Of a stretch of 64,000 nucleotides of DNA, positions 32,477-43,139 are shown one piece after another. How positions within the stretch are numbered: position 1 is the stretch's first letter; every line of letters begins with the position of its first letter. This DNA comes from Linum tenue (taxonomy: Eukaryota > Streptophyta > Magnoliopsida > Malpighiales > Linaceae), in NCBI GenBank assembly GCA_946122785.1, contig CAMGYJ010000010.1, positions 46,273,134-46,337,133 on the forward strand, in the 5' to 3' direction. The notes under the pieces are model-generated. The model saw only the letters and a program-made list of their open reading frames with translations. It did not search any database and had not been told where the DNA came from. The position numbers were made by a program, and so were the translations under genes.

Positions 32477-33761
32477 CTAAGGGTCCGCTAGCTCCACTAC
32501 CAACTCCGCACGTTCGACCTCGTCTCCCAGGTAGAGCTTGAGACGATGGCCATTCACTTTAAACGGCTCAGTTTGCGGGTTGGCAATTTCAATTGTGCCA
32601 TACGGGAACACCTGGGTGACCGTGAACGGTCCAGACCACTGGGAACGGAGTTTTCCGGGAAAGAGTTTCAGGCGAGAGTTATAAAGGAGAACTCGATCAC
32701 CAACCTGGAACTCTTTCGAACCCCGAAACCATGCATCGTGCAAGTGCTTAGTGCGCTCCTTGTACAGCTTGGTGTTCTCATAGGTGTGGTAGCGCCACTC
32801 TTCCAGCTCCAACATCTGCATTTTGCGCTCAACACCTGCAACGCTAACATCCAAGTTTAGCACCTTAAGGGCCCAGAAGGCCTTGTGCTCTAGCTCCACG
32901 GGCAAATGGCATGCCTTTCCATAGACAAGCTGGTATGGTGAAGTACCAATGGGTGTCTTGTAGGCAGTGCGATACGCCCAGAGAGCATCATCGAGCTTGG
33001 TGGACCAATCCTTGCGGGACTGATCCACCGTCTTCTCCAGGATCCGCTTGAGCTCCCGGTTCGTCAGCTCGGCCTGGCCACTGGTCTGCGGGTGATAGGC
33101 CACGGACACCTTGTGAGTTACACCATAGCGCGACAGTAACTTATCAAACTGACCCTGAAAATGGGTGCCTCGATCGCTTATGATGGCTCTAGGTGTCCCG
33201 AACCGGGAGAATAGCTGCTTCAGAAAACCACAAACACGTCTAGCATCATTAGTGGGCAAAGCTTGTGCCTCAGCCCACCTAGAGACGTAGTCAATAGCAA
33301 CCAGGATATAGGTATTGCCAAAAGATGGAGGGAAGGGGCCCATGAAGTCGATACCCCAGACATCAAAGATTTCACAGGTTATAAACACATTTTGGGGCAT
33401 CTCATCACGGGCAGAGATGTTACCTGACCTCTGGCATCGGTTGCACCAGCGTGCGAAGGCGTCTGCGTCCTTGAAGAGCGTGGGCTAGTAGAAGCCCGAT
33501 TGGAGCACCTTCCTTGCCGTGTGGTTTCCTCCGTGGTGACCGCCAGTAGGTCCCTCATGATAGTGAGATAGAATGCCCTCCATCTCACTCTCCATAACAC
33601 AGCGACAGATGATCCCGTCGTCTCCGATCCTGAAGAGATGAGGGTCATCCCAGAAGTAGTGCTTCAGATCGGAGAAGAACTTCCTCTTGGTGTGAGTTGT
33701 CATCCCCTTGGGCAGTTGCTGGCCCACCAAATAGTTCACAAAATCGGAGTACCAGGGAAAT
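32477..33761 (-). pseudogene. Athila-like integrase, minus-strand copy, one TAG, 5' truncated
   Basis: One minus frame from 33760 to 32477 is broken only by TAG at 33485-33487, at the position of Trp in YWPTLF of the sister copy. The HHCC zinc-binding part ([21 protein letters not shown]) is upstream, the rve core ([41 protein letters not shown]) and C-terminal [10 protein letters not shown] downstream. The D, D and E positions are kept. It is cut at 33761 by the junction with copia sequence, so RNase H and everything before it are missing. Confidence 0.9.
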
Positions 33762-33869
33762 AACGTGTTGGATCTAGTTGGGTTTGAAGAAAATGTTGAG
33801 ATCTAGTTGCTTTTTAGCAAGGCAATCGACACACTTCTTTAGATGAACATGATCCAACCCATCTATGAC
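33762..33869. other. Scrambled copia junction with inverted fragment
   Basis: AATAACGTGTTGGATCTAGTT at 33762-33782 repeats at 33909-33929 in direct orientation. Between them, the minus strand of 33783-33860 encodes HLKKCVDCLAKKQ, the copia pre-integrase zinc-binding motif, while the plus strand just after encodes LIGQLCHAPSRANNVLDLVHS. So a piece of the copia integrase region was copied or flipped at the Athila breakpoint. Confidence 0.65.
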
Positions 33870-34950
33870 TTTCTTATAGGCCAACTTTGTCATGCACCTT
33901 CAAGAGCGAATAACGTGTTGGATCTAGTTCACTCAAATATCTGTGAACCCGATGTCCATGTCAAATCACTTGGAGGTGCCAGATATTTCGTGACATTCAT
34001 TGATAACCATTCACGAAATACCTGGGTGTATACCTTGAAGACCAAGGATCAATCCCTACACGTTTTCAAGCTATTTCTGGTCTTGTTGGATAGGGAAACT
34101 TGCAAGAAGCTGAAGTGCATACGGACCGACAATGGTGGAGAGTACAGAGGTCCATTTGCTACCTTCTGCAAGGAGCAGGGAATTCGTCAGCAATTCACAC
34201 CACCAGAGACGCCGCAATGAGCAGGCTAGCTGAGAGGATGAATAGGACTCTACTAGAGAGAGTCAGGTGCTTGTTATCACACTCGAAGCTACCACAATCT
34301 TTTGGGGGGATGTAGTACTTGTATTAGTTTTTGTATGGAACCGGTCACCTAGTGTACCACAGAAGTATGAAGCCCCGGAGAAGGTGTGGACAGGAAAAGA
34401 TGTTTCCTGCAAAAATTTGCGGGTTTTTGGTTGCAATGCCTTTGTCCATATTCCAAAGGATGAAAGGTCGAAGTTGGATGCCAAGTCGCGACCTTGCGTA
34501 TTCATTAGATATGGTTAAGTTGATTTTGGCTATAGATTCTACGATCCAATCCATAAGAATCTTATCAGGAGCCGTGATGATCTGTTCATCTAGAATGAGA
34601 CCATCGAAGATGTTGTTGCTAAGAAACAAGTTCCTAGTACTGATGCTAGCCAGTCAAACCTTAGGCTAGTGCCTCCAACACTGGCACCTATAAAGTTGGA
34701 GAAGAAGTACAACATGATCCACCTGGATAGTTGAACCAGATGCCCCTGTGGAGGTTCAACCAGAAGATGCTGATGATGATGGTCAACCACCAATCATATA
34801 GGGTTCTCCTATTCGAACAACAAGATCTGGTAGAGTTTCACGACCCTCTACCAGATATCCCGAGACTGAATACGTTTCACTTACTAATGGGGGAGAACCA
34901 GAGAGCTTCACAGAAGCTATGCATGATGAACACTAGGAAAAGTGGATAGA
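33870..34950 (+). pseudogene. Copia integrase, frameshifted
   Basis: The integrase core appears as LDLVHSNICEPDVHVKSLGG, YFVTFIDNHSRNTWVYTLK and KLKCIRTDNGGEYRGPF (two catalytic Asp), then in another frame AERMNRTLLERV (catalytic Glu) near 34225. GKDVSCKNLRVFGCNAFVH (near 34410) is the usual integrase C-terminal signature. Several stops and frame changes make it non-functional. It sits between the rearranged junction and RT, in normal copia order. Confidence 0.85.
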
Positions 34951-34954
34951 AGCC

Positions 34955-36460
34955 ATGCAAGATGAGATGGATTCTTTGTATGAGAACAACACATTTGGGC
35001 TGGTGAAGTTGCCGAAAGGCAAAAGAGCTTTGAAGAACAAGTGTGTGTTAAAGATCAAGCATGATGAAACACAATCGTCAGCCACGCTTCAAAGCAAGAC
35101 TAGTCCCGAAAGGCTTCAGTCAAAGGAAAGGCATTGACTTTGAAAAAATATTTTGACTTGTGCTGAAGATGACATCCATCTGTACTGTGCTGGGACTAGC
35201 AGCAAGCCTTAACCTGGAGGTTGAGCAAATGGATGTGAATACTGCTTTCCTTCATGGTGATTTGGAGGAAGAGATTTACATGGAGCAACAAGAAGCCTTC
35301 AAGAAGGAGAACAAGGAGGACTATATGTGCAGGCTTAGGAAGAGCTTGTATGTCTTGAAGCAGGCGCCAAAGCTGTGGTACAAGAAGTTTGAGTCTGTTA
35401 TGGGGAAGCAAGGCTACAAGAAGACTACTTCAGACCATGGCGTGTTCGTGAAAAAATTCTCTTGTGGAGATTTCATCATATTGTTGCTCTATGTGGATGA
35501 TATGCTCATTGCTGGGCAAAAAGTTTCCAGGATCAACGACTTGAAGAAGGAGTTGAGCAAGTCTTTTTCCATGAAAGACTTGGGATCAACAAAGCATATT
35601 CTTGGCATGAGGATCAATCAGGATCGAGGTGCCAAAAAGTTATGGTTGTCACAAGAAAATATATCGAGAAAGTACTTCAACATTTCAACATGGATAACGC
35701 TAAGGCGGTTAGCTGTACTCTTGCTTACCACTTTACATCGACATCCAAACAGAGCTCGTCTACCGAGAAGGAAAAGGCGGAGATGGATAAAATTCCATAT
35801 GCTTTAGCAGTGGGAACTTTGATGTATGTTATGGTGTGCACTAGACTAGATATTGCTCATGCAATTCAAGTTGCCAGTTGGTTTCTTTCCAAACCAGGAA
35901 AGGAACACTCGGAAGCTGTGAAGTAGATCCTCGGATACCTTCGAGGTAGCTCCAAAATGAGTTTGGGTTTTGGAGGTGGTGAACATGTCCTTGTTGGCTA
36001 CACAGATGCTGACATGGCAGGTGACATTGATTCGAGGATATCCACTTCTGGATACCTGATTACTTTATCAGGGGTAGAAATATCGTGGCAATCAAGACTA
36101 CAAAAGTGCGTAGCTCTTTCCGCAACAAAAGCTGAGCACATAGTAGCAATGGAAGCATGCAAGGAGATGATCTGGATGAAGAAGTTCTTGAATGAACTTG
36201 GGTTCCAGCAGGAACTAATACAGATGTTCTGTGACAGTCAGAGTGCTATTCATCTTGCGAAGAATGTTTTATTTCATGCTCGGTCAAAAAATATCGATGT
36301 TCGCTATCAATGGATACGAGATGTGCTTGAAATGAAGCAGCTACAACTGGAGAAGATCCATACCGACGAAAATGGATATGATATGTGTACTAAGACTCTT
36401 CCAAGAGAAAATTTTGAGTTTTGTCAATTAGTTGCAGGGATGACTAATTTTCCCATGTAG
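34955..36460 (+). pseudogene. Copia reverse transcriptase and RNase H, lightly damaged
   Basis: The RT begins near QDEMDSLYENNTFGLVKLP and continues with VEQMDVNTAFLHGDLEEEIY, SLYVLKQAPKLWYKKFE and the catalytic LLLYVDDMLIAG (about 35485-35520). The RNase H part has VGYTDADMAGDIDSRISTSG, CVALSATKAEHIVAMEACKE and FCDSQSAIHLAKN, ending QLVAGM..FPM and a TAG at 36460. Stops or frameshifts occur near 35140, 35700 and 35925. Together these copy the element RNA into cDNA. Tork-like affinity is suggested by the gag signature and PBS but is not proven. Confidence 0.9.
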
Positions 36461-36935
36461 TGGGGCAGGGGAGAGATGTTGGGCTCGACTACTAGTGGTG
36501 GAGTAGCAGCCAACAGTTTTTGCAATGATTAAAGCACCGAAATTGCAGTCAGGAATTGAATTCCCTAGCCCTCTCTTGTACTATAAAAGGAGAATGAATT
36601 CTCCATCTTCTGCATCCCATCTCATTCCATTTTCTCCATCTCCTTCCTTTGTATGCTCCTTGAGCAATTCTTTACTTGTGGGTTTTGGTAGTGAAACATT
36701 TTCACTACCATGGGGAGATAGGAGATTTCTTGTGAGTGAAATAGTGAGGTTGTTCTAGAAAACACCGAGTGTTCTATTTCCTTGTATCTTGAAATTCTGT
36801 ATAACCTAATGTTACAATAGTGAATAAATACTTCGGAGCTGCTATTCCCGTGGACTGGCCCAAAATCACGGTATACCACGTTAATCATCGGTATCATTTA
36901 TTATTGTCTATACTTGTTGTCATTTTGAGAATAGT

Positions 36936-39169
36936 TGTAACACCCTACCCTGTACATTTTGCCTAATCATATTTTTTCATACAATTGCAGCGGAATTTAA
37001 AACAGGTGTTACTTTAATTACCAAAATTTACCCAAATAAAATTTCGACATGAATTACTCGCGTAATGGGCTAACAATTCTTGCAACTAGACCTGCAAAAT
37101 AATTCATCCGAATCCCTGCATTCGTAGACATACATATATACTCACAACCATATGCATTGGCTTTTCTTAGCCATAGCCACACTTTTCATACTCCACAACT
37201 GCATACCATACTTATACATACCATAATCGTCACAACTTGCACAGTTACACAACATATACACATATCATCAACTTTCCACACCTGTGGATATCTCGCACTA
37301 CATCAGAAGCTAGTATGCACATGAAAAACGTTCTCAAAACATTTTTACAAAAAGGTGTGGATCACTGGCCAAAATCCCGAGTAGTAGTCCAAGCACAGAA
37401 TAGTTGAAGACCATACCTCATCGTGGCTTCAACTCTAGCTCCTCTCACACCTAACACTTATCTACTGCTGCTGATGATCTGCTTACACATAGCATAAGCA
37501 GAGAAGAAGAATAAAAGAGGGTCAGCTCATGGTTGAGTGAGACAATCATTGCATCGTGAGTTCATAACAAAGCATACCCCTACCATACATCTAGCAATCA
37601 AGCCAAAACACTAGGATCGGACCTCAGCCATCCTCATGTCCCAATGGGCAAAAGACTCAACCACCTTGACTTATGCATATGCATCTTATCATGTTTTAAT
37701 CATAGGCGCCTGGCTACTCCCATGCTACTTACTCTCCCGGGAATACGGACCAAACATCTCGTGGATGTGGTCATATCGGACCCACCACTGCCGGTGTAGT
37801 CATATCGGACCTGACACCACGCTGGGTGTGGTCATATCGGACTCAACACCACTCTGGGTGTGGTCATATCTCATGATGAATCAACGGTCAGCACCACATC
37901 AAGGGTGTGACATAACATATCATAACGGAGTAATAGCATGGGGAGCCCTAATTACTATGTAATTGACCATGAGACCAAGGTACTCTTACTTGGTATCCTT
38001 ATACATGATCCATATCTCATCTTGCTTAATCATAATTCGTTACTTGCACATGTACTTGACCTGGCCACAATTGGCTCAACATAGGTAAATCAGGAGTCAT
38101 ATAATTGCACTTCCTCGGGATAAACCCTCGTGCATGTCATCCTCCTTAAACGTCATAATATCACCAGGGAATATATATTTTCCCACATGTGCATCCAAAT
38201 ACCACAATCAAGAAAAATCATACCCAATCACCTTTTCGAACCATCATAGGGCATATCAACAGTCAAGCCCACAATTTGCAACATATACGAAATCATCAGC
38301 ATAAACAAGATCCATCTCGATTAGGGCAAGTCAATAATATCATACAACAATCCATGGTTCATCATATAGCAGAAAAGTCCATACACCCCTAATCATGTCA
38401 TTCTAGTTCACCTAGATCAATTCTAGGCATCAATATATAACTATCGTGATACGACAAACCCGGATTGCTGTGCTAATCCCTCACCAGTTCTGGTCGTTCA
38501 AACACCGGTTTAACCTTCCCGTACTAAAACGTCAATTTCAAGAACGAACCCCGAATTAAAATCCGAGACCGTCCTAATATCCCCTGCTATATCCCCGTCA
38601 ATATTAGTTCTAGGCTCCGGGTCAAATTCTTGATAAAACACATCAAACCCTGGCCGGAGCTAAATTCAGCGATTCCGACTCCGACCTATATAATAGCCAA
38701 AATCCATGGATTAAAACTAGAGGATTGATTACCTCGCTGCAGGAAGCTCGTATATGAAATTTGGGCTCAATCCGGCTTCCGGATACTCCGAAACCCTAAT
38801 TTGGCTTATCGGGAATTCAAGAAATTCCTGAACCAAAAACTCATTTTAAAGCTCTAAATCGATAAATCACGATATATAGATGAATTAGGCATTACTTACG
38901 GGATTTTTGGATCACTAGGGCTCAAGAATTTGAGCTTTGGAATTTCTCCCCGAGCTCCCCTGTTCGCTCTGCTCCTCTCGGTCCGTAAAAGGGAGAAGAA
39001 GAATTAGATGGGATGGGGCCGACCGCTTTTATATATATATATGAATACGTATACTTATCCGATCAATCGATAATCCGATTTTCGCCGAAATACTATCAAA
39101 ACGCTCGATTTTAAATCGCGAACTTTCTAGCGATCGCAAATATGGGATTTGCCAGAACGGGATGTTACA
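36936..39169. mobile_element. Solo LTR of a Tekay/Del-type chromovirus, 2234 bp
   Basis: Starts TGTAACACCCTACCC and ends GGGATGTTACA, the terminal pattern of Tekay/Del chromovirus LTRs. It is flanked by ATAGT at 36931-36935 and 39170-39174. No internal coding region is present, so it is the product of recombination between two LTRs. Orientation is taken as plus because the start/end pattern fits both the TG..CA rule and the usual TGTAACACCC start. The region 38700-39000 has a plausible TATA (TTTTATATATATAT near 39028). Confidence 0.85.
37765..37872 (+). repeat. About 32-bp tandem repeat inside the solo LTR
   Basis: GTGTGGTCATATCGGAC recurs at about 37766, 37794 (degenerate), 37826 and 37858 with CACCAC(T/G)CTGGG spacers, about 3.3 copies. 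Confidence 0.8.
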
Positions 39170-39420
39170 ATAGTCGTAGTATATTGCATTATTAAATTAC
39201 CGAAGTATATTGGTCTAAGAAAGATGGTTACCATATACCACGTTAATCCAACTTATTTGGGAACTTTTTACAAGCGTTTGATTTTTTAATTCAATATATT
39301 TACCCGCTATTCTCACCCGCTCCGCCCAACATATACCTGGTCTATCTCGCATCCGATGACTGGTGCTTCCCCGTCCAAATTTGATCGTCGGCAAGAGAAT
39401 CACCTAGACAGAAGGTGGAA

Positions 39421-39726
39421 ATGACTATGTCATTCATAGCGTTGGTTTTGGCTTTGGCGGTGGCGGTGCTTTTGTTGGTGGAATCTTGTGGCCTCTTTGA
39501 TTGCCGGCGTCGGAGCGATGGGGCCAAGTGGAAATCGGATTTGGAATTAATAATCAAACTTATGCCCCAATTGACGCTGCGTTGCGATATGAGATGGGGA
39601 AGAAGAAGAATTGGAAGTACAAGTAGTAGAAGGCGTGGGTCGCGAAGGTGGGTGTGTGGTGGAGATGCTGAGATGGTGGAAGTAGGAAGGAGTCGTAGAA
39701 CGAGAGATGGAGAGAGTAAGGTGTAA
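39421..39726 (+). CDS. Short ORF with a hydrophobic N-terminus in the interrupted TIR element
   Basis: ATG at 39421 gives MTMSFIALVLALAVAVLLLV, a signal-peptide-like or membrane-anchor start, then Cys and Arg-rich residues with no recognised domain, ending TAA at 39724-39726. It may be a captured piece of a host gene or chance. The opposite strand is also open here and neither is convincing. Confidence 0.25.
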   Translation: MTMSFIALVLALAVAVLLLVESCGLFDCRRRSDGAKWKSDLELIIKLMPQLTLRCDMRWGRRRIGSTSSRRRGSRRWVCGGDAEMVEVGRSRRTRDGESKV

Positions 39727-39803
39727 ATTTCTTGTTTCATTTTTTTAAAAAATTTACATGTCAACAGTTAATGGTCCAGTCAGCAATCCGTTTGCCACGT
39801 CGT

Positions 39804-40541
39804 TAGATCATAATTAAATGAATTTAAGTTAGGTAACTTGCGTATAATTTTAAGTTAGGTAACTTGTATGAATTTACATCGTTAGATCATAATTAAATGA
39901 ATTTAGACCTTAGATGAAAAAAAAAAGAGAACGGAAGACGGAAAGGGTTCTAACCGGCATAGCCGGTTACCTCATCTATTGAGTTTTTTTTTTTATAGTT
40001 TTCCGTATTGTCTTCCAAAAGTGCTAGGGTTTCCTCCTAAATTAAAAAATATTCATCTGTATCTCGGCTCCAATATTATCAAGCTTCATTGCGCCCGCTG
40101 TCGTGACTGTAGTTCATCAAGCGTAGACGACAAGCGCTGCTACTCTCAGCGTACGCTAGCTGCCATTTTCGTGAATGTAGTCATTGTTTATCGACGAAAA
40201 TCGACCGCCTTACGTACCTAAGATCGCACCGTGGTGGGTAGCTCGTGGCCGCATATGCTGGATAGGCTGGTGCCGGACATCTCTGCTCAATCTCTCCGGC
40301 TGTAGCTGCATGCTTGGTAAAACAAAAGGAAGGGACTAGATTGTGTGACAACACTCCTTGTGTTGTTATTGTAACAACACTAGTTTCCAACCAATAGGAA
40401 GTTAGGGTTGTGATGACTTTTTATTAGCTGAGTTGACCTAGTGTAAAATCAAAGCATGGGTATAATTGTCATTATGAAAAATATGTTTAAATAATAAAAT
40501 AATAATAATAAATATTTTTTTATTTTCTGCCCAAAATTTTG
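39804..40541. other. Spacer between the nested stack and the minisatellites
   Basis: No gene supported. Contains the palindrome AACCGGCATAGCCGGTT near 39952 and an AT-rich tract at 40480-40530. Confidence 0.4.
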
Positions 40542-40723
40542 GTCAGCGGAATCTGGTCATCTGTCACTGGAATATGTTTTTTGTCGCCGGAATATGCTAT
40601 TTTGTTATTGGAATATGCCCACCGTCGCCGGAATATGCTCACCGTGGTCGGAATATGCTTACCGGCGTCGGAATCTAGTCATCGGGCCGGAATATTTCTA
40701 TCAGCGTCGGAATCTGCTCACTG
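40542..40723 (+). repeat. About 20-bp minisatellite, nine degenerate units
   Basis: Unit close to GTCGCCGGAATATGCTCACC, recognisable by the repeated GGAAT(A/C)T core every 19-22 bases. The encoded peptide is low-complexity and not a credible protein. Confidence 0.85.
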
Positions 40724-40799
40724 ACGGTCATTGGCGTTTGGTCAACGAACTTCGTGTACTGGTCAACGGTCAACGACCAACGGATGTTATGGTCTGCAT

Positions 40800-41330
40800 T
40801 GTGAGATTTATTGTTTGGTTCTCATATTTTTGTATGCCTTTTGTGGTTTACTTTATCGTATTTGTGGTTTGCATTAATAAGTTTCTCGTTTGCTTTCAAA
40901 AGTTTTGTGGTTTGCATTGTGAGGTTTCTGGTTTTTTTTAATATATTTGTGGTCTGCATTAGGACGTTTATGGTTTGCTTTTTTGTGGTTTGATTTACTG
41001 TGTTTGTGGTTTGCATTAGGAGGTTTCTGGTATGCTTTCGCAAATGTTGTGGTTTGCTTTGTGAGGTTTCTGGTTTGTTTTAGTATATTTGTGGTATGCA
41101 TTAGGACGTTTATGGTTTGATTTTTTGTAGTTTGATTTACTGTGTTTGTGGTTTGCTAATGAAATATTTGTGGTTTGCTTTGTGAGGTTTCCGTTATGTT
41201 TTATGAGATTTGTGTTTTGCATTAGGAGGTTTATAGTGTGCTTTAGAAACATTTTTAGTATGCTTTATAGTGTTTCTGGTATGTTTCAGAAGTATTGTGG
41301 TTTGCACTAGGAGACGTTTGGTGTCCTTTC
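40800..41330 (+). repeat. GT-rich degenerate tandem repeat with a 141-bp higher-order period
   Basis: TTTGTGGTTTGCATTAGGA-like units about 27-28 bases long. A larger period is visible: TTTGTGG(T/A)(C/A)TGCATTAGGACG at 40947 and 41088. Strong strand asymmetry (G and T on the plus strand) gives long Asn/Thr/Lys-rich frames on the minus strand that are repeat artefacts. Confidence 0.85.
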
Positions 41331-41470
41331 CAGTGAACTTGAGAATACTGAAACTCATAAGAAAATGGTGACACTTTCAGAGATTTTGATTTGGTAAAGC
41401 AATGAAGAAAATTGATGCTCCATAACTCACAATTGTAGCTCAATAGCTAGAGAGACCAGAAAAAAAAATT

Positions 41471-41832
41471 AATCTTGCAGGTATGTCTCCCCATACAGCT
41501 CTTCTTCCTCATCTTCCCCAAAACTTGAAGACTTTATTGACGACGCCCACCACCACCACGGCAGAGACAACAAAATTGATGCATTCCCCTTGAGCCTCAA
41601 CACTTTCTTCAAACCCAACATGAAGAAATCCACCAAACCGATCCTCCTCTTCCTCCTTCTATTCCCCGCAGCAATCCTCTTCCTTTCCACCATTCCTTCC
41701 CTTCTCCTCACCATACTAATCACCACCACAATCTTCATCTTCCTCCTCAAATCCACCACCACCACCAAAAACCTCCCTCCCGGCCCTCCCTCCATCCCCA
41801 CCAAATAAATCTTGCAGGTATGGCATCTCTGT
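41471..41832 (+). other. 332-bp insertion flanked by 15-bp direct repeats, with a partial membrane-protein ORF
   Basis: AATCTTGCAGGTATG occurs at 41471-41485 and 41818-41832. Between them a plus frame reads SPYSSSSSSSPKLEDF, MKKSTKP, then two hydrophobic segments (ILLFLLLFPAAILFL and LLLTILITTTIFIFLL) and LPPGPPSIP before a stop. The piece could be a retroposed or captured first exon of a host gene. The repeat resembles an intron/exon junction (CAG/GTATG). No domain is recognised. Confidence 0.4.
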
Positions 41833-42059
41833 TTTAGGACACCCCATTCCCCACCAATTTGCAACTATATTCTTGATACTTCAACCAAGATCTTGTTGAT
41901 ATAGAAATGGAATCGAATTTATATCACTAGTACTTTTTGCAACACAACAACTACATAACAAATTCGAATTAACCAATATATAGAGCATTGCTTTATTGGA
42001 CAGAACCAGCAGAAACTGGCACATAAGAACACAATGAATTGTTGATAGATACATATTCA

Positions 42060-42640
42060 TAACATCATCTCATTCCACAAATCTGGGTACATTCATGCCA
42101 AAGCCACGCTTGACCTTCTCAACTCTATAAGCAAAAAGAAAAACAGCAGAGCCAAATCAAAGAAAATTCCAACTAACATAACACATTGGAAGTTTAAAAG
42201 AGAAGCCCTTGCGTTGGAGCAAGTTTGCCAAGTACTCCACCTAGCTCTTTCCTTGAGTCGTTGTCGTAAAGTCTGCCATCGATCTCGAGTGTATAGAACT
42301 TGTGCTTCAAGGTAGGCAACCCTCTCTTGGACAGCAATTCCATATCCTGCTTATGGAGCTCTCGCGGCATAAGGTGTAATCGGGAACATCTCAACAGAGA
42401 AGATCACCGCGGTGGCGATTTACGCATGCGGTAGATCTCCTCCAGTCGATACCTCGAGAAATCGGCGGTAGTGATGGGATTCTTCGAATAAGAGATGTGG
42501 TTGTTAATTCGTGCTTGTTGCACGAGAAGGACTACAGTTTGTTGAGATCGGAGGAGGACGACGCTTCTGCCGTCGGAGTCGGAAGATGCATTATCGAAGA
42601 CAGCGAAGGAGGGGGAGTGTTGTTGGAGATCTCGTCGATG
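42060..42640 (-). pseudogene. Possible remnant of an unrecognised host-like gene
   Basis: The minus strand shows ITTADFSRYRLEEIYRMRKS, then (after a TGA) MPRELHKQDMELLSKRGLP, HKFYTLEIDGRLYDNDSRKE and LGKLAPTQG. After a likely intron with acceptor TTGCTTATAG (about 42127) a last exon reads VEKVKRGFGMNVPRFVE and stops. Composition looks protein-like and better than random, but I cannot name a family. Low confidence in exon limits. Confidence 0.35.
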
Positions 42641-43139
42641 AGAGGGAAAGCCGGAATCTAGGGAAGGGTTGCGAGTTACAGGACACGGAAACCAGGAAAA
42701 GAAAACAACTTATTAATTAAATATTTATTTTGTGGAATTTACCCTTATACCCTTGTTATACTAAGAACATAAGGACTGTTGTTATGCTATCCACCCCCCA
42801 AAAGGAAGAAGGAATTTGCGATAAAGAGAAGGTAAGCTTATTTGTTTGTGTTTTGTACGTTTGGCTTATAAAAAACTCTCTAATTTTGTAGGGACTAGGT
42901 TTTAGCACTGTTGGTAATCAACCTTTCCTGTTAATTCTACTCATATTAATTCTTTACTTGGATCATCGCTATAATAATAAAACTAAAAAGCTTTTGCAAG
43001 GTTATACGTAAGCATGAAGGGGGATTTGCAAGCTTTACGTTCAATATTAAACTTAACCCAATCTTGTTTGAGCTATTACTCATCATCGTACTTATTTTAT
43101 TAAAATTCAAATTTAATTTCTGCTATGTACAGTTCAAAG

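Larger units (their letters stand above)
14702..33761 (-). mobile_element. Athila-like Ty3-gypsy element on the minus strand, truncated at both ends
   Basis: Pieces at 14702-15993, 26702-29994 and about 32105-33761 join into the 3' two thirds of an Athila-like element read right to left: RNase H/integrase end, palindrome-rich spacer, internal promoter and leader intron, extra 3' ORF, 3' UTR, polypurine tract and 3' LTR. The LTR lacks its last roughly 190 bp. Gag, protease, RT and the 5' LTR are missing. It is interrupted by two later plus-strand relatives. It is closely related to the 15994-26696 element but clearly diverged. Confidence 0.85.
13306..39331 (+). mobile_element. Ty1-copia retrotransposon, target of nested insertions
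   Basis: A 5' LTR (13306-13927) and a 3' LTR (starting 36477, ending 39331) share long identical words. The element has an initiator-Met-type PBS after the 5' LTR, gag fragments, integrase, RT and RNase H in copia order (IN before RT) and a polypurine tract before the 3' LTR. Flanking TATAC at 13301-13305 and 39332-39336 is the 5-bp target duplication. The element's own sequence is split into 13306-14701, about 33762-36935 and 39175-39331. The coding region is full of frameshifts and stops, so it is an old, dead copy. Confidence 0.9.
36477..39331 (+). repeat. 3' LTR of the copia element, split by a solo LTR
   Basis: Starts TGTTGGGCTCGAC after the purine tract GGGGCAGGGGAGAGA (36461-36475) and ends CGCCCAACA at 39331. 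LTR sequence is 36477-36935 and 39175-39331; the middle is the solo Tekay-type LTR plus the duplicated ATAGT. It differs from the 5' LTR at many sites and has small indels, consistent with an old insertion. Confidence 0.9.
12723..39803. mobile_element. TIR element of about 1.4 kb split by the copia insertion
   Basis: 12723-12780 and 39751-39803 are inverted copies sharing GACGTGGCAAAC, CTGCTGACT and TTAACT..TGACATGT words. Removing the copia element and one copy of its 5-bp target duplication brings them about 1.4 kb apart. The interior (12781-13300 plus 39337-39750) holds no transposase. A short plus ORF with a hydrophobic N-terminus begins at 39421. It may be a non-autonomous or gene-capturing element; the TIR outer limits are uncertain. 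Confidence 0.45.

Noticed and set aside
40542..40723. CRISPR-like array of short repeats
   Set aside because: Degenerate, contiguous 20-bp units without spacers in a plant genome; it is a minisatellite.
41590..41808. Cytochrome P450 N-terminus suggested by LPPGPPSIP after a hydrophobic anchor
   Set aside because: Two hydrophobic segments rather than one, an immediate stop, and no further P450 motif nearby.
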